DNA from: Rhodospirillales bacterium
GTDB lineage: Bacteria; Pseudomonadota; Alphaproteobacteria; Micavibrionales; Micavibrionaceae
DNA: 64,000 nucleotides
NCBI GenBank assembly: GCA_020638365.1
Contig: JACKIQ010000001.1
Location: forward strand, 248,001 to 312,000
Reading direction: 5' to 3'
Below the pieces are notes generated by a model that was not told the DNA's origin, made no database searches, and saw nothing but the letters and a program-made list of their open reading frames with translations. Position numbers and translations under genes: made by a program. This document shows positions 39,729 to 47,230 of the stretch, piece after piece (the stretch's first letter is position 1; every line of letters starts with the position of its first letter).

Positions 39729-40967
39729 TTATAGCGGGCGTTTAAACAGGCGCGCGTCCTTTGGAACAGGATCGCGCGGGAGGGCGAGCATCCGGTTTTC
39801 CGCGAACGCTTCTTCGATCAAAGCAGTTAGAAAATCTGTGAAGAGACGGGGCGGAGCGGCGGCTTCCCAGAGGAAGTAGCCCAGCGAGCCGGGGCACGGG
39901 TTGACCTCGTTCATCCAGACCTGCCCGGTCTTGGCGTTGCCAATAAAGTCGATGCGCGGTGCGCCGGCGCCATCCAGCGCATCGAAGAGGCTGGTCGCCC
40001 ACCGGCGTATGTCATGTTCTGTTTTTTGCGGAAGCTCGGGGTTGATCTCGCGGGTGAGGGAGAGCATGCCCTCGCTGCTCTGGCCGGGGGTCTTGGTTCC
40101 CCCGCCCTTCTCGCCCTTGGTGCCGCCGCCGGAGAGGTATTTCTGTTTGAAGTCGAGCAGTTCGTCCTTTGCCTTCGGGCGCTCGATGGCGGAGGTGACT
40201 ATCGTTTTTCCATCGAAGCATTTCGAGACGGAAACGTTGTATTCGACAAGATTTTCCACGAACGGTTCGGCGATGGCCACGGGGTCGTATTCGAACACCG
40301 CGGGCAGGCAGGCCTTGGCCTCCTTCGCGTCGCGGACCTTCGCCACGCCAATCGAACTACCCAGATGCGAGGGTTTGATGATGCAGGGATAGGGAAGCGG
40401 GCTGAGCAACGCGTCGAGTTTATCTTCGGGGATCAGATAGCCTTCCTCCGGGCGTTTTATGACAGCGTAAGGCAGATACGGGATATCGAGCGCCTTCAGG
40501 AAGTGCTTGGTGGCGACCTTATCCATCAGGATGGAGGAGGCCTTGGTGCGCATCCCCGTATAGGGAACGTTGGCCAGTTCAAAGAGGCCCTGAATATTGC
40601 CGTCCTCGCCGATCAGCCCGTGAAAGACGGGAAGCGCCACGTCGAACTCCACGGGCTTCGCGCCGCCGAACATTCCGGTTTTCTTGGGGATCAGGACGCC
40701 CTTGCGGTCTGCGCGGACATCGATCGTGACCGCCGTGACCTGCTTGAGCGCGTTGGCATCCAGCATATAACTTGCCCGGTCGCGCAGGATATCGCCGATC
40801 AGCCATTCGCCGTCCGGCGCGATATAGACCGGAAAGGGCGCGTATTTCGACTGGTCGATGGCGCTGAGCGCCTGCAAGCCGCTGACCACGCTGACATCAT
40901 GCTCGGGGGAGCGTCCGCCAAAAAAGACGGCGACTCGTTTTTTTACTGTATTTTTGGTCTGTGACAT
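39729..40967 (-). CDS. ddl: D-alanine--D-alanine ligase, with omega-loop insertion
   Basis: This ATP-grasp enzyme of 412 residues (about 100 longer than E. coli DdlB) has G-G-R-S-P-E-H-D-V-S-V near the N-terminus, I-I-K-P-S-H-L-G-S-S-I-G-V, and M-N-E-V-N-P-C-P-G-S at the metal site. The omega-loop Tyr in K-Y-L is kept, which is usual for D-Ala in the second position. Right after it there is a 25-residue Gly/Lys/Thr-rich insertion (about residues 279-305). Further inserts account for the rest of the extra length. It makes the D-Ala-D-Ala that MurF attaches, and is divergent from the island carrying murF. Confidence 0.92.
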   Translation of the reverse strand: MSQTKNTVKKRVAVFFGGRSPEHDVSVVSGLQALSAIDQSKYAPFPVYIAPDGEWLIGDILRDRASYMLDANALKQVTAVTIDVRADRKGVLIPKKTGMFGGAKPVEFDVALPVFHGLIGEDGNIQGLFELANVPYTGMRTKASSILMDKVATKHFLKALDIPYLPYAVIKRPEEGYLIPEDKLDALLSPLPYPCIIKPSHLGSSIGVAKVRDAKEAKACLPAVFEYDPVAIAEPFVENLVEYNVSVSKCFDGKTIVTSAIERPKAKDELLDFKQKYLSGGGTKGEKGGGTKTPGQSSEGMLSLTREINPELPQKTEHDIRRWATSLFDALDGAGAPRIDFIGNAKTGQVWMNEVNPCPGSLGYFLWEAAAPPRLFTDFLTALIEEAFAENRMLALPRDPVPKDARLFKRPL

Positions 40968-41003
40968 GGGCTTAGGGTCGTGTAAGACTTGGAAAGAGAG
41001 CGG

Positions 41004-41045
41004 ATCATGTTACTTTGTGGTCTTTATTAAACCAGAAAACATGAT
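41004..41045. promoter_or_regulatory. Inverted repeat in ddl / hydrolase-murF divergent region
   Basis: ATCATGTT (41004-41011) and AACATGAT (41038-41045) are perfect 8-base inverted arms separated by 26 bases, in the 97-base space between the divergent ddl and hydrolase genes. It could be a two-site operator or a hairpin. No known regulator motif is recognised. Confidence 0.35.
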
Positions 41046-41064
41046 TCCTTAAAAGGGATTCGGC

Positions 41065-41838
41065 GTGCAAACTTTCCTTTCTAACGGCGCACAGATTTCT
41101 TATCTCCGGCTTGAGGAGGCGGGGCCGGACGCGCCTGTGATCGTCTGGGCGCATGGCTGGGGACAAACTCACGGCGCGTTTTTGCCGATGGTCGAAACTT
41201 TACGGAAAATTGGAACGCATATCCTGCTCGATCTGCCGGGGTTTGGCGAATCGCCCCCGCCGCCGGAGGATTGGGGGACGGAGGAGTATGCGGACTCGGT
41301 CGCTTCGTGGCTGAAGGAGCAAAACTTTCCGCCCGTGATCTGGGTCGGGCATTCCTTCGGCTGCCGGGTCGGGGTCAGGCTGGCCTCGAAATATCCCGAA
41401 CGAGTTAAGGCGATGTGTTTGATCGCCGCGGCGGGGTTGAAGCGCAAGCGCCCTCCTCTCAAGCGGCTTTATTTTTACCTGCGGATCAAAATGTTCAAGG
41501 CGCTGAAGGTCTTTTTGCCGCAGGGCGAGATGCGCGAAAAGATTTTATCCAAGTTCGGCAGTTCGGATTATAAAAAGGCCGGGCCGATGCGGACTATTTT
41601 CATCCGCACAGTGAACGAGGATTTAACGGAGAACGCGCGGACCGTGCGCTGCCCCGTGCGGCTGGTGTTCGGGGCGAACGATACGGAGACGCCGCCGGAG
41701 TTCGGGACGCGGTATCAGAGTTTGATGCCGGATGCGGAGCTTTTAATTTTGGACGGGCTGGACCATTACAGCGTTCTGACCAGCGGACGGCATCAGGCGG
41801 TTAAGGTCGTGAGTGATCTGGTGAGGGCGGCGGGATGA
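41065..41838 (+). CDS. Alpha/beta hydrolase in the murF island
   Basis: The 257-residue protein starts at GTG after an AAAGGG site. It has the nucleophile elbow G-H-S-F-G-C, an oxyanion H-G-W-G-Q-T-H-G-A-F segment near the N-terminus, the acid in G-A-N-D-T-E-T-P and the His in L-D-H-Y-S-V-L. Fold and catalytic triad are clear; substrate is not. It overlaps the next gene by four bases (ATGA). It is the first gene of the plus-strand island and diverges from ddl. A link with peptidoglycan precursors is inferred from position. Confidence 0.82.
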   Translation: MQTFLSNGAQISYLRLEEAGPDAPVIVWAHGWGQTHGAFLPMVETLRKIGTHILLDLPGFGESPPPPEDWGTEEYADSVASWLKEQNFPPVIWVGHSFGCRVGVRLASKYPERVKAMCLIAAAGLKRKRPPLKRLYFYLRIKMFKALKVFLPQGEMREKILSKFGSSDYKKAGPMRTIFIRTVNEDLTENARTVRCPVRLVFGANDTETPPEFGTRYQSLMPDAELLILDGLDHYSVLTSGRHQAVKVVSDLVRAAG

Positions 41839-42476
41839 AGAAACAAGCCTTGATTTTGAGTATTTTCTTCTTCTGCTTTTTTTACCTTATCTCCCCTGCT
41901 TTTTCGCAGAAGACGGATTATGAATATCTGACCGTCCAGTTTCATTATGACGGCTATAACTTAACCATCGAAGTCTGCAATCCCGAAGATCGAGTGCTGA
42001 CTTTTGACGATCCGCTTTATCTGGAGGGTGTTCTTCGGACATATCGTTTTATCGATCTTACAACTAAAGAAGAAAGTATTATAAAGACTGACCAAGGGCT
42101 GCCGCAAAAACAAAAAGATGAGTCTTATTGGGATCCCAAAGACCCTCTCAAGAAAGCTTTTGATGGAACATATCGTGAAGCCTATGGCCTCTCTATAAAA
42201 ACACAGTTCCACGATGAAGATACTATTAATTTAGACGACTCTCCTTTTCATGGGCGGGGAGATTTTCAGTATGGATCGTATGAAGTGGAAATGAAGCCAA
42301 AATCGTGCGGCACTAGAGTTATTCCGATAAATGTAAAGCTGGAACAGTATGAAAAATATAACGACAACGATAAAAAGCTTGATCAGTTCCAAATCATTTT
42401 TAATTTGAAACAGCTTACTTATAAAAGTGAAAAAGTTTTTGAAAGCCAATGGCTTTACTACAAGCAGACGGAATAG
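41835..42476 (+). CDS. Secreted protein of unknown function, AT-rich
   Basis: A clear signal peptide (about 1-24, ending P-A-F-S-Q-K) begins a 213-residue protein that looks like a beta-rich periplasmic domain. No family is recognised. It overlaps the alpha/beta hydrolase by four bases and precedes the MurF-type gene by 15 bases, so all three are probably one transcript. The base composition is much AT-richer than both neighbours, which suggests a different origin. Confidence 0.6.
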   Translation: MKKQALILSIFFFCFFYLISPAFSQKTDYEYLTVQFHYDGYNLTIEVCNPEDRVLTFDDPLYLEGVLRTYRFIDLTTKEESIIKTDQGLPQKQKDESYWDPKDPLKKAFDGTYREAYGLSIKTQFHDEDTINLDDSPFHGRGDFQYGSYEVEMKPKSCGTRVIPINVKLEQYEKYNDNDKKLDQFQIIFNLKQLTYKSEKVFESQWLYYKQTE

Positions 42477-42491
42477 GATTTACCTTGAGCT

Positions 42492-44072
42492 ATGAACTTT
42501 ATTCTTAATCTGCTTTTCCTTGCCACCTTCCTCGCCTTTGCGGCGAAGAGGTTGATGATCTATCTGCATGCGCTGCAGCAGGACGATTACAACAACGAGC
42601 GGCTGTTCGCGTGGATCAAGAGGCATAAGGTTTTTGACACCAAGCTCTCGCTGGGGCTGGCGGCGCTGGGGGTTCTGGTGTGGATCCTGCCCGCCTTCCT
42701 TACCGTGCTCGTGGCTTCGGGCGGGTTGTTGTATACGGCGTATGCCGATATCGACCCGCGCACACGGTCGAAGAAAAAACTGGTCCTGACCGCGCGGGCG
42801 AAGCGGATTTATTTCCCGGCGCTGGCGCTGTGCGGTCTCTCCGCCCTGCCCCTCCTGACGCTTAACCCGCTGTTCCTCATCCTCCCCGTTCAGGCGGTGC
42901 CGCTGATGCTCGTGCTCTCGAACATCCTGAACCAGCCCTATGAGAAGGCGGTACAGAAAAAATTTTACGATGAGGCGGTGGCGAAGCTGCAAGAGGTCAA
43001 GCCCAAGATCATCGGCATCACCGGGTCTTACGGCAAAACCTCCGTGAAGCATATTCTCGGGCATATTCTCAAAGCCGCCGCGCCGACGCTGATCACGCCG
43101 GGGAGCGTGAATACGGTGATGGGGATTACGCGGATCATCCGGGAGCAGATGGAACCGAACACGAAATATTTCGTGGTGGAGATGGGCGCGTATGGCCCCG
43201 GTTCGATCACGCGGTTGTGCGCCCTGACGCCGCCGGACGCGGCCATCATCATCGCCATCGGGCAGGCGCATTACGAGCGGTTCAAGACTTTGGACACGGT
43301 GGCGGCGGCGAAGTATGAACTGGCGCAGGATACGCTTTCGCGCGGGGGGCATGTCACCGTCCACGCGCAGACTTTGGAGTTTGCGGCTTCGCGGAAAATT
43401 TACGAAGCGCACAAGGATCATTTCACGGTCGTCGGCGAAGCGGCGGCGAGCGACCTTGTGATTTCATCGGTTACGCAGACCAAAGACGGGCTGATCGTTG
43501 AAATCACATGGAAGGGGCAGGATTGTACGCTGAAAGCGCCGCTGTACGGCGTGCAGCACGGGGGGAATATCGCTCTGGCGTTCGCGTGCGCGGCGGAGCT
43601 TGGGCTTGCGCCGGAGGATATCATCATCGCGCTTTCGCGTTGTCCGCAGATTACGCACCGGCTGGAGGTCAAGCCGTATCCCGAGGACGGGCTTCTCATC
43701 GACGATGCGTTCAACTCCAATCCCAAGGGGTTCGCGGCGGCGCTGGAGCTTCTGCCGGTTTTAAAGCGCGAAGGCGGGCGGACGATTTTGATCACACCGG
43801 GGATGGTGGAACTCGGTGAAGCGCACGATGCCGAGCATACGAAAATCGGTGAGCTGGCGGCCAAGACCTGCACTATCGTTCTGGCGGTGGCGGCGGAGCG
43901 GATCCCGACCTTCGTTTCAGCCTACCGCGCGGGCGCACCTGAGGGGCAGATTCTGACCTTCGCGCATTTCAAGGACGCGGAGGCGTGGCTTGGGGCGAAC
44001 CGGAAGCCGGGAGACGTCGTGCTGATCGAGAACGACCTGCCGGATCTGTATGAGCGGATTCCGCAGCTTTAG
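42492..44072 (+). CDS. murF: Membrane-anchored MurF-type ligase
   Basis: The 526-residue protein has about four membrane helices in its first 145 residues, after which a Mur-ligase core begins. Motifs present are the P-loop T-G-S-Y-G-K-T, V-E-M-G-A-Y-G-P-G, I-G-Q-A-H-Y-E-R-F, the carbamylated Lys in A-A-A-K-Y-E-L, H-R-L-E-V-K and D-D-A-F-N-S-N-P. These match MurF (UDP-MurNAc-tripeptide plus D-Ala-D-Ala), not MurC/D/E. It is the only MurF candidate in the window, and the regular murF slot is empty. Usual MurF has about 450 residues and no membrane part. A substitute for soluble MurF is the likely role, but this cannot be proved here. Confidence 0.82.
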   Translation: MNFILNLLFLATFLAFAAKRLMIYLHALQQDDYNNERLFAWIKRHKVFDTKLSLGLAALGVLVWILPAFLTVLVASGGLLYTAYADIDPRTRSKKKLVLTARAKRIYFPALALCGLSALPLLTLNPLFLILPVQAVPLMLVLSNILNQPYEKAVQKKFYDEAVAKLQEVKPKIIGITGSYGKTSVKHILGHILKAAAPTLITPGSVNTVMGITRIIREQMEPNTKYFVVEMGAYGPGSITRLCALTPPDAAIIIAIGQAHYERFKTLDTVAAAKYELAQDTLSRGGHVTVHAQTLEFAASRKIYEAHKDHFTVVGEAAASDLVISSVTQTKDGLIVEITWKGQDCTLKAPLYGVQHGGNIALAFACAAELGLAPEDIIIALSRCPQITHRLEVKPYPEDGLLIDDAFNSNPKGFAAALELLPVLKREGGRTILITPGMVELGEAHDAEHTKIGELAAKTCTIVLAVAAERIPTFVSAYRAGAPEGQILTFAHFKDAEAWLGANRKPGDVVLIENDLPDLYERIPQL

Positions 44073-44149
44073 CCCGGCATTTCTTGATCGTATTCGCGGC
44101 GTGGTTTATATCTTTTCCCCGGAGAATAACCACGGAACGGAGTATTATT

Positions 44150-44449
44150 ATGACCAGCGATGAAAAATCCCTGGGGCGGGGGTTCGCCGATGCGGGCCTT
44201 AGTGAAACAAGCCCGGAGATGCCGCAAATCCCCGATCGTTTTGTCGACGATTTTCTGAGCGATCCAGCCGCTCTTCTTCTGGCCGAAACGCTGGAGGGTA
44301 AGGGTCTGGATCCGGACCAGATTCAGCGCTATCTGACCGGGCTGTACCGAGGGGGCGATCACAGGATCGAGTTGTCCGAACTGACTGCCGAGAACGAAAA
44401 TGGCGGCGATTTTTCCGGTTCGAAGCCCGGTGACGGGGACATGCCCTGA
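44150..44449 (+). CDS. Small acidic protein of unknown function
   Basis: The start ATG 44150 follows GGAG by seven bases. The 99-residue product is acidic, has a helical middle (D-R-F-V-D-D-F-L-S-D-P-A-A-L-L-L) and a Gly/Asp-rich tail, and no recognised domain. It lies 77 bases after the murF-type gene and is last in the island, converging on the paralogue pair on the other strand. Confidence 0.6.
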   Translation: MTSDEKSLGRGFADAGLSETSPEMPQIPDRFVDDFLSDPAALLLAETLEGKGLDPDQIQRYLTGLYRGGDHRIELSELTAENENGGDFSGSKPGDGDMP

Positions 44450-44470
44450 CCCCGCACTGGAACGTCAGTA

Positions 44471-44971
44471 TTAATTCAGATTTGGATCGAAGCCGGGGGG
44501 CGGGCGGCGCACTTCGATCTGTCTTTCCACGTCCGCGCGGGCATCGTCGATCAGGTCTTTTGTAGGCTGATAACGAGCTTTGAACGCCTGATATTCCGAT
44601 GGGTCCAGCCCTATGACCGCCAAGGCTTCGCCTTCATCGAGGCCGTGGGTTTCGCTCTGCACAAATTCCACGATGTCGAGAAAGCACATATAGGCCGGGA
44701 CTGTATTTCCTTCTGCTTCGAAACGTCGAAATTCCTCTATTGATATGCGCGTGCGCTGCGCCTGATAAAGAAAGTTGAAATCCTCAAGCTCGTCTTCGCT
44801 CGTGCCCAGCATTACAAAGGCGCGGTCGCGCCCTATTCCCGATTTTTTTATTTCGTCCTCGAAATCGTAGGGGTAGAGAATTTCCCCCGCGTCATCCTCG
44901 AATATCCCCTGACGCATTTCCGTCAGATAGTGGCGGGCCTTGGCGAGCGGGTCGAAGTTCGATTTTACCAT
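44471..44971 (-). CDS. Unknown protein, paralogue B of a tandem pair
   Basis: The 166-residue protein resembles the next gene upstream over its whole length. Shared positions include Y-L-x-E-M-R-x-G-x-F, G-E-I-x-Y-P near residue 30, E-D-E-L-x-x-F-x-x-L-Y near 60, and a helical C-terminal half. The two differ at many residues, so the duplication is old. There are no membrane segments and no recognised domain. It starts 21 bases after the stop of the upstream copy. Its C-terminal 20 residues are Pro/Arg-rich. Confidence 0.7.
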   Translation of the reverse strand: MVKSNFDPLAKARHYLTEMRQGIFEDDAGEILYPYDFEDEIKKSGIGRDRAFVMLGTSEDELEDFNFLYQAQRTRISIEEFRRFEAEGNTVPAYMCFLDIVEFVQSETHGLDEGEALAVIGLDPSEYQAFKARYQPTKDLIDDARADVERQIEVRRPPPGFDPNLN

Positions 44972-44992
44972 TATTCTTACGCACCGATGAGA

Positions 44993-45433
44993 TTAACCGC
45001 TTGTGTTACCCGAACCGTTGCGCAGAGACGCGAACGTGTCCTTCATAATTGCGTATGCATGGGGCTTGAGGCCGATGAGCGTCAGAGACTGCGCCGCGTT
45101 CATCCCAAAAAGTTCGCTTTCGGCGAAATTTTCAACTTCAAGGAACGCGGTATACGCTTCGCCCATATCTTCCCTGTCCAGAGCTTCGCCAATGCGCATA
45201 AAGGAATTTTGCGCCAAGCGGACCAGATAAAGAAGATCAAACGCTCGCAACTCGTCTTCATTTGTCTCAAGAATATCCAGCGCAGCGTAACGATCAAGGG
45301 GGCATACCTTCAGTTCTTCCTCCAGGGCGTTGGGGTAAACGATTTCACCGGATTCGTCATGAAAATGTCCGGCACGCATTTCCTTAAGATATAACGCCGC
45401 CTGTTTTAAAGGTTCGTAGGTTGTCTGAGCCAT
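44993..45433 (-). CDS. Unknown protein, paralogue A of a tandem pair
   Basis: I chose ATG 45433, preceded by AAGGAAG, because it lines up with the start of paralogue B (M-A-Q-T-T-Y-E-P-L versus M-V-K-S-N-F-D-P-L). The product is 146 residues with the same Y-L-K-E-M-R-A-G-H-F, G-E-I-V-Y-P and E-D-E-L blocks. No function is known to me. It follows murB by 60 bases on the same strand, so the pair can be read as the end of the first half of the dcw operon. Confidence 0.7.
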   Translation of the reverse strand: MAQTTYEPLKQAALYLKEMRAGHFHDESGEIVYPNALEEELKVCPLDRYAALDILETNEDELRAFDLLYLVRLAQNSFMRIGEALDREDMGEAYTAFLEVENFAESELFGMNAAQSLTLIGLKPHAYAIMKDTFASLRNGSGNTSG

Positions 45434-45493
45434 GTTTCTTCCTTTTTCGTTCATTTTATACAGCCCGGCCCCAATAGGCAAAGCAATCCTTAT

Positions 45494-46477
45494 TTACCCT
45501 GTTGTTTCAGGTGTTTTCGGAGCGTCTTGCGTTTTCTGCCTCTCTCCGATACGGCGGATTTCCCAATGCAGGGTGATACCGCAGAGATTTTTGACCCGGG
45601 AGATCAGTTCTTCGCCTAGATCCTCGAGATCCGCCGCGGTCGCCGTGCCTGTGTTAATCATAAAATTGCAGTGTTTTTCCGATATTTTCGCTCCGCCTAT
45701 CGCAAGGCCCCGTCCTCCGACCTTTTCGACAAGCTGCCAGGCGCGCGTGTCTGCGGGCAGATTTGCCGCACCCAGTTCTTCTGCGCTTGGGTTGGCGAAC
45801 GTCGATCCGCCGGTCTTTTCGGTAATCGGCTGTGTTTCCCGACGCTTTTCCTTGATTTCCCGTAAGCGGGCACGGACCGTATCCTTGTTCTCTCGGACTC
45901 CTTCGAACGCGGCGGCGGTGAAGATCATGCCCTCGGGCGCACCGCAGTAACGGTAACTCATCTTCAGGTCATCGGTCACGAGGGCTTCGGATCGACCATC
46001 GCGGGTCAGACCGAACGCGGCGACCAGCGCGTCCTTGACCTCCCGCCCGTAGGCGCCGGCATTCATTCTTATCGCGCCACCGACCGTACCGGGAATGCCG
46101 GAGAGAAATTCCAAGCCGCCTATTCCTGCCTTAGCCGCGGCGGACGCAACAGACCCGTTCAAGGCCGCGGCACCGGCGAGGATTCGCGTTCCGCGTACCT
46201 CAATATCAGAAAAGGGCCTACCCAAGCGCACGACGCAGCCGCGTACGCCGCCGTCACGGATAATCGTATTCGCAAGTCCGCCAATGACCGTTACGGGCAA
46301 TTCCGGGGGCGTATCCTTTAAAAAGAGGGAAAGATCATCAATGTCATCAGGCTGGAAGAGAATGTCGGCTGTTCCGCCACAGCCGAACCAGCTTTCAGCC
46401 CCCAACGGCGCGTTCGGGGTAAGTCTCTGTTCGCTCATCGTCGTGCGCTCCACGAGTTTTGCCAGTTTCGAAAGCAT
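45494..46477 (-). CDS. murB: UDP-N-acetylenolpyruvoylglucosamine reductase MurB
   Basis: This FAD enzyme of 327 residues has V-I-G-G-L-A-N-T-I-I-R-D-G-G, the G-I-P-G-T-V-G-G-A-I-R-M-N-A-G segment and K-T-G-G-S-T-F-A-N-P with the catalytic Ser. It reduces the enolpyruvyl group to give UDP-MurNAc. It is separated from murC by an unrelated 238-residue gene. Confidence 0.97.
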   Translation of the reverse strand: MLSKLAKLVERTTMSEQRLTPNAPLGAESWFGCGGTADILFQPDDIDDLSLFLKDTPPELPVTVIGGLANTIIRDGGVRGCVVRLGRPFSDIEVRGTRILAGAAALNGSVASAAAKAGIGGLEFLSGIPGTVGGAIRMNAGAYGREVKDALVAAFGLTRDGRSEALVTDDLKMSYRYCGAPEGMIFTAAAFEGVRENKDTVRARLREIKEKRRETQPITEKTGGSTFANPSAEELGAANLPADTRAWQLVEKVGGRGLAIGGAKISEKHCNFMINTGTATAADLEDLGEELISRVKNLCGITLHWEIRRIGERQKTQDAPKTPETTG

Positions 46478-46513
46478 AAAAGACTCCTTTCCTCAGCGCC
46501 AGACCTTAAAAAC

Positions 46514-47230
46514 CTACTGTGTTCCCGATTTACGGGAATCTATTTCCACCGCCAGTTCCTTGAGCGGCTTTAAACCGGAGAGTTTTATCGGGCCGGGCGG
46601 CAAGTCGCCGAACTCAATTTTCCCTAAATCCGTCATGACATCATATTCGCCCAAAACCGTGTCCAAAAACAAGAAACCGACCAGACCGTAGGTCTTTTCC
46701 CTTGCTTTGCGGAATCCCCGTATACAGACCACAAGATCGGTTTTACCGCCTTCGCCGTTCTTCGAGGCGTAGAAGAAATCGGACAGGCTGAACCGCTGCC
46801 CTCCATATTCGATCATCGGCGTGGCGTGGCGCGGCTTAAACGCTATAACTTTCCAGCCTTTCATTCGTGGGGCGGCATTATGAAGCCGCGAGACGACGGG
46901 GATAAGTTTTTTCACGCCGCCGGCGCTGATGATAAATTCAAAAGTGCCCTTGGCGGACTGACCTATTTCAAATGTCACATGCGGGGAAATAAGATTTAGC
47001 TGTTCCTGGATGGCGTCGATTACGGGATCCGAATCCGTAATGAAGGTTTCTATGAAAAGGCGGTCCCTGATAAACCAGTTCCAAAAACGGTCTTCTGGTG
47101 TTTTCAGGACTTCCGGCAAGTCCTTGCGGGAGGTTGTATTTTTATAGTCAATGGACTCGGAAGTGGTCGCTGCGGCTTTGTCCCGGCTACCCCTTAGCCC
47201 GGACATAAAAGACCGTAACCGTCTTATCAT
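46514..47230 (-). CDS. Unknown protein between murC and murB
   Basis: The 238-residue soluble protein has no membrane helix or signal. Residues 47-60 (R-F-W-N-W-F-I-R-D-R-L) and 90-130 (F-E-F-I-I-S-A-G-G...L-H-N-A-A-P-R-M-K-G-W-K-V-I-A-F-K-P-R) remind me of a widespread uncharacterised family in which a W-x-W-F helix is followed by a 'W-K-V-x-A-F-K-P-R' strand, but I cannot name it with confidence. It overlaps the murC stop by four bases (ATGA) and leaves 36 bases to murB, so it is co-translated with cell-wall genes. The first 40 residues are Ser/Thr/Arg-rich and may be disordered. Confidence 0.65.
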   Translation of the reverse strand: MIRRLRSFMSGLRGSRDKAAATTSESIDYKNTTSRKDLPEVLKTPEDRFWNWFIRDRLFIETFITDSDPVIDAIQEQLNLISPHVTFEIGQSAKGTFEFIISAGGVKKLIPVVSRLHNAAPRMKGWKVIAFKPRHATPMIEYGGQRFSLSDFFYASKNGEGGKTDLVVCIRGFRKAREKTYGLVGFLFLDTVLGEYDVMTDLGKIEFGDLPPGPIKLSGLKPLKELAVEIDSRKSGTQ

